A stretch of DNA of 64,000 nt from Montifringilla adamsi (taxonomy: Eukaryota > Chordata > Aves > Passeriformes > Passeridae): the NCBI GenBank assembly GCA_017590115.1, contig JAGGNK010008559.1, positions 8,239,888 to 8,303,887 of the forward strand. The letters are read 5' to 3'. The notes below the pieces were generated by a model, which was given only the letters and a program-made list of their open reading frames with translations, did not search any database and was not told where the DNA came from. Every line of letters starts with the position of its first letter. Position 1 is the stretch's first letter. Positions 10,091 to 22,582 of the stretch are shown here, piece after piece. A program made the translations under genes and the position numbers.

Positions 10091-13000
10091 GTAAGTGACC
10101 TGTCCAGACACTAAAGCAGCTTTGGAGGGGCAGTCAATCTCCCCATATTTCCAGCTTTCTTTTAGGAAAGAAAAGCTTGACAGGAGAAAAGCTGATCTCT
10201 TCTGAACTGGAATAACGGTACTCTGTTATGTTGGCAGTAGCAAGAGAGGGATTAGTTGATTCCCTGTTAAAATTCCCCTGTGGTCAAGAATTAAGTGAGG
10301 GTGGGGATGCCAAAGAGGGGACTTGGAGCCTCCAGTGATGTGCTTGCTCCAGAAGGGAAGGGAGCTCACTAAAATCAGGTTTGAGGCATGAATATTGCAT
10401 TACAGTTAACTAAAAGCAGGCTTGACTCTGGCTTAGTAATGCCAGCAAAATTGGTTGCTCACAGGGTTCCTAATCCTTAATAGTGATAATTAAAATTCAA
10501 AGAGTGTGTGTGATGTTGTTATCTCACTGCCCATGGCTTCTGAAGAGACATCTGACTTCCCTGAGGATTTGGGTGTGGTCAGGTCAGAGCACTGGAGCTG
10601 CTTTTCTGTTCCTGGGTGATAAATTAATAACAGAGGACTTGGAAACACAGCTCAGAAAGAGGTGCAAACCCAGAAAACCTCCCCACCAAATCAAACCCGC
10701 TGCATTACAAGATACCTGTTGGGCAACTGAAAAAAAAATTAAAATCCTCAGGAAAAAAAAAAAAAAAAGAAGGCAATTAATCTCAATGTGCTGTTAATTT
10801 AATAGTATTCCCATGTGGAGTCTTAGTGCTACTGTCACAAGCTGGCCATAACTTCCTGCTGTTCCACAGATGCTTGTGACAGGTTCTGCTTTTCATGCTC
10901 ATTTCTTTGCAGCCCTTCACTTTGGAGTCACAGCAGACCATCTATTTGTAATTTGTTTTCTTATGTTTTGAGTCAAACAAGGTTTGCAGAAAGTAAAATT
11001 CCCATTGGAAAAAAAACTTAGAAATGTGCTGCTGTACTGCCAGGAACTTTTTTTCAAAATAATTGAATTCTTATTAATTGGCATTTTCACTTTGATGAAT
11101 GCCAACAGTCAAGCTCTGGCATGCTGTGTGGCTTTCTGTATCTCAAAGCACAGATAAGACATGTGGGAAATGCAAACAAAAAACCCGAGTACTGCCAGGG
11201 AGGGGGAGGATATTAATAAGGAAGGAATATCCCTTATGAGTTCCTTGTTTGATTTGTTCATATTTATTCAGTCTATTCTGCCCAAATTTGTTTAGTTTCT
11301 GTATGTAAACACCACTACTGTTTATGAGCAGTGTTTCATTTTGGTTTGGAACAGCTTCAGCTTATGATAAGTGTCAGCCTTCCTTCTTCTGAGAAGAAAA
11401 TGATGCAGGCATTGCACCTTGATTTGTGTGTGCTGGGAGGGTGTGGCCCTGGCAGGGTGTTTCATGACTCCTGAGCAGATGCCATTCATCTCAGTCAACT
11501 GCTCTCAAAAATACTACATTTCAGTTGCAGGCATCTAAATCCCCATTAAATTCTTCAGGCTACTTTAAGCTTTGACATATTAGCCCCTGAAATTGTGCAG
11601 ACATTCTGCCTCTGAAGTCCCCAGAGGGAGGGCTCTGCAGAGCCCGGACCGAGTCTGGTTTTGCTGAACTGCATGGATTTTCCTTGCTCTGTAGGAAAAA
11701 CCTGTGTGGAAAACTCAGGCTCTTCCAGGTGGTCTAGGGCCTGTGTGTGCAGGTGATGATGTTAGTGCACAGCCTGTGTTCCTATGTGCACTTGCATATT
11801 TCTATTATATACATAGAAAACAAGTGTTCACTCATGAAGGTAAGAGCTAAATATATCCTACACATGCTCTTCCCTCCAGGAGAGGAAGCTCCTAGAGATT
11901 TAGCAAGGTTGCTAAAACTTTTAACCTGGCCACATAACAAGAGTCAGTGTCCCCAGGGTAGAGTGTTGTAGTGAGAGAAAATGAGGATTTCTCTTCAGCC
12001 TGGAGTTCAGACTTCACCAGGGTCTGATTTTTAAAGTCTTCCCAGGCTGAGCAGCTTTGTCTGTGGTAGTTGTTGGATGTGCTGCACTCAGGGCTGGCAG
12101 AGCCCCCTCCCTGCCACCCTGCCTGCTTTCCCAGTGCAGGTTTTATGTTTATCCTCTGCTGACGGAGAAGTTGTGTTTCCACTGGGGTTTATTTACTCTT
12201 TTATAAGACTACTCCCAGTTTACTGCTACAATTTAATTGGGCTCCAAAGCACTCTCCCCTGCTCACAAAACTGTGCTGTTGCTTTACTCCTGGTTTTCCT
12301 TTGGTGATGAGGGGCCTCTGGAGCTAAACCACTGTCTCCTCCCTGCCTGCAGGCTGTGGAAAGGCAAGTGATGCTTCTATGGGCACCTTTCCTCTCCTTA
12401 GCCTCCTCCACCCAGCAGTGTGTGGGGTTTCACCAGGATGGGGAAGGTCAGTGCCTCCCCAGCAGAGCTGTGCTCACAGCTGAGAGTAAGGATTTGTCCA
12501 AAATGATGTGATTTTAGACCAGCCTGAAAAACCATTCCTGGCAATCTAAACACTTCTCTTTTGTAGAGAGAAAGTACAGTACAAAAACTGCCTTCCCCAA
12601 AGGCTTCCTGGGCCATTTCCTCATCTTACAGAGCTGGTTTCCTTCTGCAGGGCACAAACTCTTCATTACAGGGAACAGAAAACTTTCAGGAGCTCTGGGG
12701 AAGGGACCCAGGCAGGGCAGGTCTGTGCCTTTTGCCTGGGTTCCTACAGAGCAGTGTTTATGGAGCTGTGCTGGCCACGTGTCTGCCAGGCCTTCCCAGT
12801 GACTTCACATCATCTCTGAAATGTCAAATTTGATACAAGGCCAGCAGGTTCCAAGGGTGTTGGCTTCCTAGAGGTGAGCAGGTGGAAGACAGGGGAACCT
12901 TTTAGCTCAAGGGAATCTCAGCGTGTTCTCTGGGCTTGGTGGAGATCAGAGAATGCAAACAGGACCTCAGCCATGTGGGACCTGTCCCCAGGAGTTCCAG

Positions 13001-16000
13001 CTTCAGTGAGCCAGGGCCACCGGTTTGATCTCCATCCCTGCCTCTGCAGGGTGCAGGCTGGGGAGGTTTGTCTGAGGGGGAGAGGCAGGCCATAACCCCT
13101 AAATGTGGGATGTGTGTTACACACTGACAGTGTCAGTGATACCACGTGCATGTTGGTATGTCTATAAGTAAAAATCTGGGTGTGTTCAGAAGATGGAATC
13201 CAACCTGGCCATTTTCATCAGTGGGAACTTTGTCTGAATGAGGGTGTCAAAACAGAGCCACTGCTGTACAGACTCACGTCTGCCTTGGAGACCTTTAAGT
13301 TCCTCAAACAACTGCATGTGTGACTTTGCACTGGGCAGCATCTTCTTTGGCTGTATAGGGAGCAAGCACCTAAAGTGTGGGACATTTGTTATCCAGATCC
13401 AGGACAATCCAGAGAAGCCTGCAAAGCTGTCAATAAAGGAGGAGAACATGACGAATTAGTGCATGATAAATGAGCTGATGGGCTGGCAGCTGATCCCATC
13501 AATACATGGAAATGTCATTGCTGGTGCTAGGCTGAAGTGCTTTGATGCTGGTCTTCCTTTGATTTGACAACGGGATTTTTGTGGACATGGCCATCATCAT
13601 CATCTTGATGGCTAAACAGAGGAACCACTCTACCTTCTCTGGAAAAGTGGGATGTATTAAGGAAACACCTCATACTAAAGCCATCTCTCTCTTTCTTCTT
13701 TAAGAGGAGTAAACTGCCATTTGAAAACAAATGTGCTGCATCTAACCCTGCTTTCAGACATTGTGGTGGTGATGGGGAAAATTAGTGTCTTCTAAGAGGT
13801 GTGTTTGCTGTTTGGCTTTTGCCTGGTTTTAAAATGCTATTTCCTTTCCTTTTCCCCTTGCTGAGCCATCCCTGGCAAATCTTAAAAAGGAACTCTGGAA
13901 GACCCATTTTCCCAGCAACACTGGGGATATTACCAGGTAGGGGGTGACCTTATTTTCTGGGACTTGTCCTTGGGGTAGATGTAACAGACTGTTGGGGTGT
14001 TTACAGACAATAAATGCCAGCTCTGTGTGGAGAAGTGTGAGAAGAAACTGGGGCTGGAAAATATTTCATCAGCTTGTACGAAAAACCTTAAGGCTGATGC
14101 TGAGAAAAATAATTATCTTTAAGCAAACAAGTCCACTTGGAATGGTAACACCCCAAAAGCATTTCCAGCCTTGGTTCGAGGTGCTTTTTCCATGCTCTCT
14201 GATTCAGTTGATTCTGTGTGTTCCTCCAGCTGGAATTGTAAAAATGACAGGAAAGATTAATTAAATGTATCCCATCAATTCCTCCTTGGCCCTTTGGTAG
14301 TCTGCTCTTCTGTACAGATTTCTCGATGTCTTGAGGCAAGCTGTCCCATGGGCTTTCTTGGGGACCACACACAGACACTCAGCTTCCTCTGGCATTTTTT
14401 CCTGCTAATTGCCCACCTTCTAACAAGCAGCTTCTCCAGAGTGGCAAACAACTTCCTTTGAATAGCTCGGATGAGCTGGCTACCAGGGAATGGCAAATCA
14501 ACAGAAGCGTCTCTGTTGTGCCTTTTGCTCCTCACAACATGTGAATGCTGTGCAAAAACAGACACACCAGTGGGGCTGGTTGCCTCCACATGCACGTCTG
14601 AGGTTGTATCCGTATGAATCCTGCTCCCCTGCCCAGTTTGGGGAGGCTCAGACCAGGACTGAGCGCTTCTGAAGGCAAAATGGTTACGTGCATTCCCACA
14701 CGCCGTGTTCTTGAGGCAGAGGCAAATCCCTGCAGTTACATAAGATGTTGGGCTTGAAGCTTTGCATAATTGTGTTCTCTATCATTTCTATCTCGTGTGT
14801 TTTTAAATTTTGCTTTCCTGGCCAATGCAATTTATTACAATAAACTTGTAATCTGCTGCATTGGGCTTTATCATCTCCTCACTTGAGACGGGAAGCAATT
14901 ATAGATCTCTGGAAGAGATGTCCTACTTAGACACAGCAAAATGTCTTTCACAGGGCACCATGTTTTATAAGAGAGGATTTAAAACTGTGATAACATGCTG
15001 GAGCGCAGACTTGGGAACTTTGTCCTTCCTGAGCTGTGCTGTCTCCCATCAATGAAGCTCTGTGCAGTAGCTGGGCTGGTGCTGAGGGGTTGGGGCTGCT
15101 GTCCCTGCTTGCCATGTGTCACACCTAGCTCACTTTGCCGTCTAAAAACAGTCACCCAGTGCCATCTGAGACGCCATTGGGCAGCCAAAACATCTGCAGA
15201 CATGTTTTTGGCAATGGGAGGTTTTGCCCTTCGCTGCAGGGAGCTGTGACTGAACGGGACCCCCAGAGATGTCTCAGAGGGTGTTGGGTGCTTTCTTCAG
15301 GAGACTGAAGCAGCTTTGATTTCCAAAGCAAGACCAGCTCTGTGGCAAAGGGCTGATGCTGGATGGTCGGTCCTCTGAGTTCTCCTTGGAACTGTTTTTA
15401 CCTCGGGGTTTGACCCCGAGGACCAAAATCAATCCCCTGAAGCAAGTAATGGCTGGAATTCCCATCCTGGGGCACATGTATTTGGCCCCGGGGAGGGCTG
15501 GATGAATGCTCCGACTTTTTGGGAAAGCCCACCAGATGGAGCTCGTGTTTGAGGGATCAAGCGCCATCGAGGAGCTTGGAAAATAGGACATAGACCTGTT
15601 TTTTATTGGATTGTTTCAGTAACAGGGGTGAGTTGAGCAAGCCTGGCTTCCTAAGCTCTTGCTTGTAACAGGAAATGTTCAGTGCTAACGATGTGGAAAA
15701 AGGAAATGTTTTTGCAGCTAGAAGTGCTTGGAGCTTTCACTGATGTTTTAATTTTCTTGTCGCTGTCTTATTTTGCAGAACTGTTTTAGCACTCATTCCC
15801 ACAAATATATCTGTCCCTTAGTGTGCTTCTCATATTTAATTATAATAACTACACCCCTTAGTTACTAAATCCATGTAAAATCAAAGCAGTGGAAAACTTC
15901 CTTAGTGGTCTAAAAGGAAAAAAACCCAAACATTGAGGAGTGGAAAGGAAAAGTATTCAGTCTTAAACTTAGTTACCTAAAAGACAGCTAATAAAACTTT

Positions 16001-17057
16001 GGAGTGTGGCAAAGAAAGCAGAATGAAGCAAGTCTTAGTCTGCAAAGGTGTAATCCACGAATTCAGAGGTCCAGCTACACATCATTGCTCTGCTAATTTT
16101 GGTGTACACGTCACCTCTCAGCCCTGTGCTTCAAAAGCTTTTAAAAACACATTTTTAGAAGCCCATTTGTTATTTGTGTAATCAAACTGCTCCAGCAATA
16201 CATCAGGGAGCAGTGTAAACACTCTGGCTGTGAGGACGTGGTGCTTACCTTCAGCTTTGGCCCCCCTCTCTGCGCATAGCCCGAGGTGGCCACGAGTCAC
16301 GTTCTGCATGGAAACCACCGGGAATGGATGCCACTGGTTTCACCTCCTGGTGGGACAGACAAGCCCTAGCAGCTCACTTCTGTTCCCTGTCACCCATCCT
16401 GGTGGCACTGGGGACATCCTGGGGGTAAGGTGAAGCTGAATTAAATAGGCTCGCTATCAGATTTATTTTAAGCTCCACCAACCAACCAAAAAATGCATTG
16501 TTCATACTGAACAGGCTTTAATTTCAGCCAGCACCAAGTAGGGCCTCCTGCCTCATACCACACTTTGTGAGACCAAAACCAGTCAGATAAGCTTTTATTC
16601 TAAATCATATAGGATGAGCTTGCCTTCAGTAATGCCTTTAGAAGAACCATTCCATATCTGGCCGTCACATTCTGTCACTGCCTGGAGCTCTCCTCCGCTG
16701 TGTGCATGTGAATGCCAGCACACAAAACATCCCTGCTAATTGCTGAGTGCTGCTGGATGCACTTGGGTAGGAAAAAAGCAGCATATGTGCTTTAACAGAG
16801 CTGGATGTGTGCTCTGAGTGCTGGCTGTAGTTCTGCAGTAGCCAGATGTGGCACCATGCTTAATTTAACCTCTCTTTGTGTTGTTACAGGCTGTAGTACA
16901 GACCTTGAAAATGAACAAAGCTGGAACCTGGGGCTCCCCACAGGAGAAAGGTTTGCTCTCTCATTGCTCCCTGTCAGTAATGACAGGGAATCAAATCTTA
17001 GCTCTGCTGTGTTTCAGGTTCTCCCAGTAATGGTATCACTGGTCAATGAGTGATAAT

Positions 17058-17149
17058 TTCTCTTCTTCCTTTCATTCCTTTCCTTCCTTTCCTTCCTTTC
17101 CTTCCTTTCCTTCCTTTCTTTTTCTTTCTTTTTCTTTCTTTCTTTTTCT
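17058..17149 (+). repeat. (CCTTTCCTT)-type pyrimidine microsatellite
   Basis: A strand-biased run made only of C and T, mostly TTCCTTTCC-type units followed by TTTCT units. Its mirror-repeat character could allow triplex (H-DNA) structure. Homopurine ORFs across it on the minus strand are artefacts. Confidence 0.95.
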
Positions 17150-20100
17150 GTCAGTGTTTTCGATCTATTCAGTAAATTGCATATTCCGATTTCCTGGGAA
17201 TCCTGGGTGCCACTGGTTAACCAGAAAGGGAGAAGTCTTGGTCTTGAGATGGGAGTGGAGGATGTCAAAGGCTGGTCCTCACTTTGAGGGAGGAAGGAGA
17301 AGTAGAGGAGGTTGATGCTGTGGATTTCTCAGTGACCTGGAAGGAATTAGGACATGACAGACATCCCTTGTCTCTCCTGAGTAAAGGTAAATCCTTCTCC
17401 ATCAGTTGCCACCACATAAACCCAAAATCAGTTCTTCCAACCCGTTCCAGTCTTCTAGGTTTTGCTGTCTTTTGCGTTTCACAGGCAACCACTTATGGAG
17501 TCCTCAAATTGGCCCTAAAAACTGCAATTACTGCTTTTGCACCAAGGATTTATGAGCAGCAGAATATCCTATTTGCCTACACATGTGCAGAGCTGAAGGT
17601 AAGGGCATGTGAAGCATTAAATACAAAGAAAAAATTTAAAATATAGCATTTAGTTTCAAGTGCCATTTTTGAACAGCTGATTCTTGTTGCTCCATTGTGT
17701 GAGTGTGTAAATTGTGCTGGGAAAAGAGTGACTTAAACCATCACTTTGCAGTGACATGTCTGAAACAATTCTTCTTTGAAGACAGGAATATAACAAGAGC
17801 TTGGGTCTGGGCTGTGTCTGTGGGAACACCTTCACACAAGAATTAAAGGGTGCGTGTTCTAGATCAAAGTAGCCTATACTTCATAATAGCTTTAATTACC
17901 ATACCAGTCATCTTTATTAAATTCATTTGTTTTAATTAAAAGAATATATATTTGGCATCAGAGTTTACAGGGTCTGTTGGGCACTTGAGATTAAATCAAT
18001 GGTTTGTTAATAATTTTATCTGGAAAGCAGATTTGATTATTTAAATTATGCAAAGTAACATCGTTTTTCTTTCTCAGTAGAATGAAGTTATGATTAAGAA
18101 ATAATGCTTGGAGCATGAAAGCTTTGCTTGTCATTATTTTTCACATTCATGTTTGGGATTTTAGAGTGAAGTTGTTTATCTTCAAACTGGTTTATAATAA
18201 TATATCAAATTTGGCAAAATAAAACAAGTGCTGCAGTAGTGTTTAACAGCAGGTGTTTTCCAATGGTGATATGGAAAAGCCAGTGCTGGATTCTTGATTC
18301 AATTGGACCATATTTTGGATTTGTATTGTATTTTTGTGCTGTTGGAGCAGTAAGTCTTGTTAATCAGTTCATAAAGTAGTAGGATTAAAAAAAATGCACT
18401 GAAGGTGTAAAACAGTCAACGCCAGGAGAGTTTCAAGAGTAGCTTAATAAATAAAACATAATTGGATAAAATGGGCAAGTAATGACTTGAAGGCAGCCCA
18501 AATGTGTAATTTCTTGGGGTCAGTGGCAAAGCATCAGCTTGCCCTGCAGCTGGGTGAAGCCTGGAGGTGCAGCGGTGCTGTACCAACAGGGCTGTGCTGT
18601 TGGGGTGCCTGTTTTATCCTGGGGAAGCAGCACAAATGCTGGGTTCAGTCGCGAGCAGCGCGCCAACCACCGCACGTGCTTTTGATTTCCCTCAGGAGAG
18701 AGGAAGAAAAATGCCTCTTATTAGGAAAAGAAACCAGGGCTGGGGCAAGCAGGGAGCTAGCCATGAGTGCTGAGCACGATGCTCCGTGCCTGGCTGTGCT
18801 CATGGAGCAGCAGCACACAGGGGAAGGAGCTGGCTCAGACCCGTGCTCTGCCCGGCCCCACAAGGCTGTCACCTCTGTCACAGGTCACTGCTTCAAGCAG
18901 CACCCACCTGCTCCCTTAAGGGCAGAAAAAAACTCCTCTTCCTCAGATGAAACCTGTAGGCAACATCAGTATTCCTACTGGAAGTAGGAGCATGATCTCC
19001 ATGCTCACAGCATTCGATCTTAGCCTTTCCTGGGCACTGTCACCGCTCAGGTTCCACCTGGCTGCTCGTGTGTGGCTCCTCTGAGGAAGGCAGTGGCAGC
19101 TCCCAAGCCAGAGGCTTCCAAGATGCCTCTGGAGGCCCCTGCTGTCCCGCCCATCCCTCTTCTGGGAGAGTGAGCTCTGTGTGATGCTGCATAACTAAAA
19201 CCCATCACAGCCTGGGTTATCAGGCAGCATCGATCGGTGAGGCTGGGTTAGCACCTCAATTTATGATGTTAAAAAATAGCAATACCCTCTCCTAAGTAAT
19301 AAATGCTAATCAGTGGGCTACTGATAACAGATCTTCAGATCTGCACCACAATGAGAACCATATACTTGGGCAAAAAATTGTGTATACACAAATTAAAGCA
19401 CACATGCAAGCACTCCCAGTGTCATCTGTCTTCCATACCAAATGCAGGCCAGCGCCGGCTGCTAAAACTTGCAATGAATTATTTATATGATGAATTATCC
19501 TTCTTTCTCCCCTCCTAGAATATCCAATTGCCCATTTCCATTTTTGTTTGGGAAAGATTTATTATTCAGGTTTTCTTTCACTGGATAGCTTATTAAAGAA
19601 TTCCTGCTCTTTTTCTCCATCATACATAACACACATCTTGTTTCCTGGTAGCACCTATCCATCCGCTCTAACGGGGCCTCCCAGTGTGGGGAAACCGTGA
19701 GGAGTGCAGCTCTTACCCACACAGTTTACAGCCCTCCTTGGGATCCAGTTAGAGTTGTTCAAAATTTGGGATATTTATTTGCTCACTGGAATCAAAGCTG
19801 TTTCAGCCCTCAAGGAAGCGATGCACGGCTGCAGACAGAGGTTGAGGCTGCATGTGGATGAATAATTTGGTTACTCGGTTCCCTGGAAGCCTCTGAGAGG
19901 GTGGGAGGAGAAGGTGAGTGCCCAGAGAGAAATCATTTAGAGGTTTGCTGCTCTTCTTCCCCTTTAGTTTCTCAGTTTTGCCCCAAAGACATAAGGAACA
20001 GCATTTTACACTTGAGGACTTCTTGCCTTGGGTGTTGTACGTGACCATGCATATTCCTGTAAATGATTGTGAATCACCTCTGGTTCCAGGGGGAAGTATT

Positions 20101-21509
20101 TCAGTGCCAGTTTTCTGGGAGCTGGGATAGCAGCTGGGACTATCCCAGCTACTATTTAATGGATTTCAAAGAAATCACCTACACGAGAGAATTTTCTGTG
20201 TTTGGCTTTTGTGGCTTGGTTTCCGTTTAGGAGGCTGCCCCAGCACCTTCCAAATACTCCTGTAGTTTCCAGCATCTAAATCCCAAATCTGCTTCCTGTA
20301 TCTGCAGTGAATGTTTTTGTACCTTATAAATTTTGGGAGAGCTGAATCTTGCTGTGCAAGTGCTTTGACTGTGCCTCTGGCTGGGAGTCTCGCTCTGTGC
20401 TGGGCTTTAAATCACAACGGAGATTTACAGCGGCGATGGAGGTGGAACTGCAGGCATCCAAAACAAGAGTTATCTGTGCAGAAGAGCTGGTGTGCACACA
20501 CCCCTGCAAATAACATCCCAGGGATGTCACATTGCTTCCCCTGGAATCACAGACAGTGATACCCCCTAAGAACAATAGCACTAAAACTGTCCTTGGCTTC
20601 AAAATAATCTGTTTGCCTGTGTGTGAGGCGCACGGTCTCCAGAGCTCTTTGGCTGGGTAGCAATATTTTACCTCTAATGACCTCAAACCCGAGCCAGCCA
20701 TCTTTGCAGGCTCTACAAAACCCTGTTGTGCCATGAATTGCACCCGGAGGTAGCTGCTGCCTTCACCTGAGCACATCCCTGCCTGCTGCTCCTGCACGTT
20801 CCGAAGGCTTGGGGGGAAGCTTGTCAGAATCCACCAGGTTTTCCTCACTAATTTTGGCTTTCTCATTTAGTCAGCTTCTCTCATTTTTGGATGATCGAAT
20901 CTCTGCATCTTCTGCATGAGAAGAGGAGCACATGCAGTTTGCTGAGATTTTCTCATTGAGGTGTTGCAGTTGGAAGCAAACGTTCCTCTAGGAAGGGAAG
21001 AAGTCGGGATGCTGTGTATTACCAGGTATTTTTTGGTTCTCCTTAAACATGCAAAAATTTATCCTAAACTTTGTCTTTCTCCCTTCCCCAAACTCCTACC
21101 CTTAAATCCTATTGGAAAATTATGAATAGAATTCTAAAATATGTAAAAATAGGGATGTGAAAACGGAAGGATAACTGGATAGGGGCTCCCACGGGGCTCT
21201 TTTTCTTAATCCTGGGTTTCTTTCGGTGAACTTATATTTCTGAGCAGACCCTTGGGCAGAATGCTGGCTGGCTGGACCCTGCTGTTCTGTGAGTTGACAG
21301 AGTGGGAGGTAAGTGGCACTAACTAATGGCAATTAGCAGGAGTCTGGACAGCTGCGTGTCCCTGAAGGCATGAGCTCTTCTGGGGGCTGTGTCTTCACAG
21401 AGTGGAGCTGTTTGTCACCCTACACGTCACCCTACAGAATATGACAATTTGCATCCCTCTACTGAAGCTTTCCTGTTCAGATTCGCTCAGCTGTCTTGCA
21501 AGGGGAAAG
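17150..21509. other. Intergenic DNA upstream of NDNF
   Basis: No gene is recognised in 4.4 kb. The part at about 17860-18200 is very AT-rich with repeated ATTA/TAAT motifs (TAATAGCTTTAATTACC, TTTTAATTAAAAG, GATTATTTAAATTATGC). It could be a conserved noncoding element. The rest looks like ordinary intergenic sequence. The largest ORFs (166 codons at 18487-18987, 180 codons at 20324-20866 on the minus strand) lack any recognisable domain. Confidence 0.45.
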
Positions 21510-21536
21510 AAAAAAAAAAAAAAAAAAAAAAAAAAA
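21510..21536 (+). repeat. Poly(A) run of 27
   Basis: An uninterrupted homopolymer. The sequence before it is not recognisable as a processed pseudogene or SINE, so I call it a simple repeat only. Confidence 0.9.
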
Positions 21537-22403
21537 GGGTTTATTTAATTTTTGCTCTCCAAATCTGTTGAAATAAAAGGGCAGGAATTATTAGCTTCTG
21601 GGAATTACCCATCAGCTGCTATCAGTAATAACTTGTTTAATGCTTATGTAGCACTTGACGTTTTTACGACTGATGTGCCAGAAAGGAAACAAAAAGAGAT
21701 GGGTTTGTTTTTAAATGGCAAAGGATAGTTTTTGTCTTTTCATTGCAGCTCTCAGGTAATAGTAAGAAATTTGTCCCTCGGTCTCCAAACCTGAAAGCAG
21801 CCTCTGACCAAAACGTGATGAGGGACAAGGTGAGAGGGTGAACATGTAGCTTCGAGACCCGTTTGCTCAGTTGCAGGAGGCTTTAGCAAATCCCATTTCT
21901 CACGCATCCTTGACGGTCTCCCGCCTCCATTGCTGTTGGGATGTTCCGCAGCGTTCCCGCAGCCCCGACCGATTCAAGCAGCGGCCGCGTGAAAGAGAGG
22001 AGCGGGAGCGCCGCGTCCTCCGAGCCCCCGCATTCCCCCGTCCCGGCTTTGCTTTCGGGCAGGATCCAACCCTGCAAGATGGATGTTGAGTAGGCTCTGG
22101 CAGCGCAGCCGAGCGGGGCACAAAGCCGGGCGGCGCGGCGCTGCCCCTGCGCGGCTCTGCCGGGGGCGCCGAGCCGGGCCCGGCGGCAGCAGCGAGACGC
22201 GCCGGGCGCCGCCGCTCCGCGCCCCCTCCGCCAAACTTTTGCCGGCGCGCGGCCGCCCCGCGGCTCCTCCCGGAGGCGAAGCCGGAGCCGTGCCCTCGCC
22301 CCGGGCGACGGCGGGTGCCCGGGGGGCTCCCGGCTTCTTTCCTCAGCTTTTTATTGTTTTTCCTCTTTTTTTTTTCTTTTTTTTTTTTTTTTTTCTTCCC
22401 CGC

Positions 22404-22428
22404 GGGGAGGGGTGGGGAAGGGAAGGGG
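22404..22428 (+). promoter_or_regulatory. NDNF: G-run cluster with quadruplex potential, abutting the TATA box
   Basis: Five G runs (22404-22407, 22409-22412, 22414-22417, 22420-22422, 22425-22428) are separated by loops of 1-2 bases. The last run ends one base before TATAAAG. Short loops and three or more consecutive G per run meet the usual sequence definition of a stable quadruplex. It may also bind SP/KLF zinc-finger factors. Confidence 0.75.
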
Positions 22429-22429
22429 C

Positions 22430-22436
22430 TATAAAG
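22430..22436 (+). promoter_or_regulatory. NDNF: TATA box of the NDNF promoter
   Basis: TATAAAG lies inside the CpG island, with GC-rich sequence on both sides. Expected initiation about 30 bases downstream is near 22460. A good splice donor lies 123 bases beyond that point, giving a short noncoding first exon. TATA boxes are unusual inside CpG islands, which makes a chance occurrence exactly here less likely. Confidence 0.7.
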
Positions 22437-22459
22437 CGCGAAGGGACGTGCGTGACACA

Positions 22460-22582
22460 GTCCCCGCTGCAGCCCGTCTCCACCGGAGCGGGGGGCTAGG
22501 TCACCACTCGCCCCCCTAAAAAACAACCCAAGCCTCCCCCGCCGCGGGAGGGACAGCACGGGACGGGACCGGACGCCGCAAG
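22460..22582 (+). other. NDNF: NDNF exon 1, noncoding 5'UTR (predicted)
   Basis: The exon is inferred from the TATA box (start estimated within a few bases) and from the donor at 22583 (GCCGCAAG, then GTAAGG). It has no ATG, consistent with a purely noncoding first exon before the coding exon at 38886. As I recall, human NDNF also has a noncoding first exon. No competing promoter-like sequence lies between here and the coding exons. Confidence 0.6.

Larger units (their letters stand above)
8061..17057. other. Intergenic DNA, no gene recognised
   Basis: About 9 kb between the enhancer-like block and the CT repeat. It holds the hairpin at 8630, poly(T) at 8897, short A-runs near 10750, an AT-rich homeodomain-motif block around 9630-9860, and a possible spliced exon at 9929-10090. 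ORFs of up to 134 codons on either strand look random: none has splice signals joined to another ORF and none matches a protein family I know. Confidence 0.5.

Noticed and set aside
17014..17315. ORFs of repeated Lys/Glu/Arg or Phe/Ser/Pro
   Set aside because: Direct translation of the CT-rich microsatellite.
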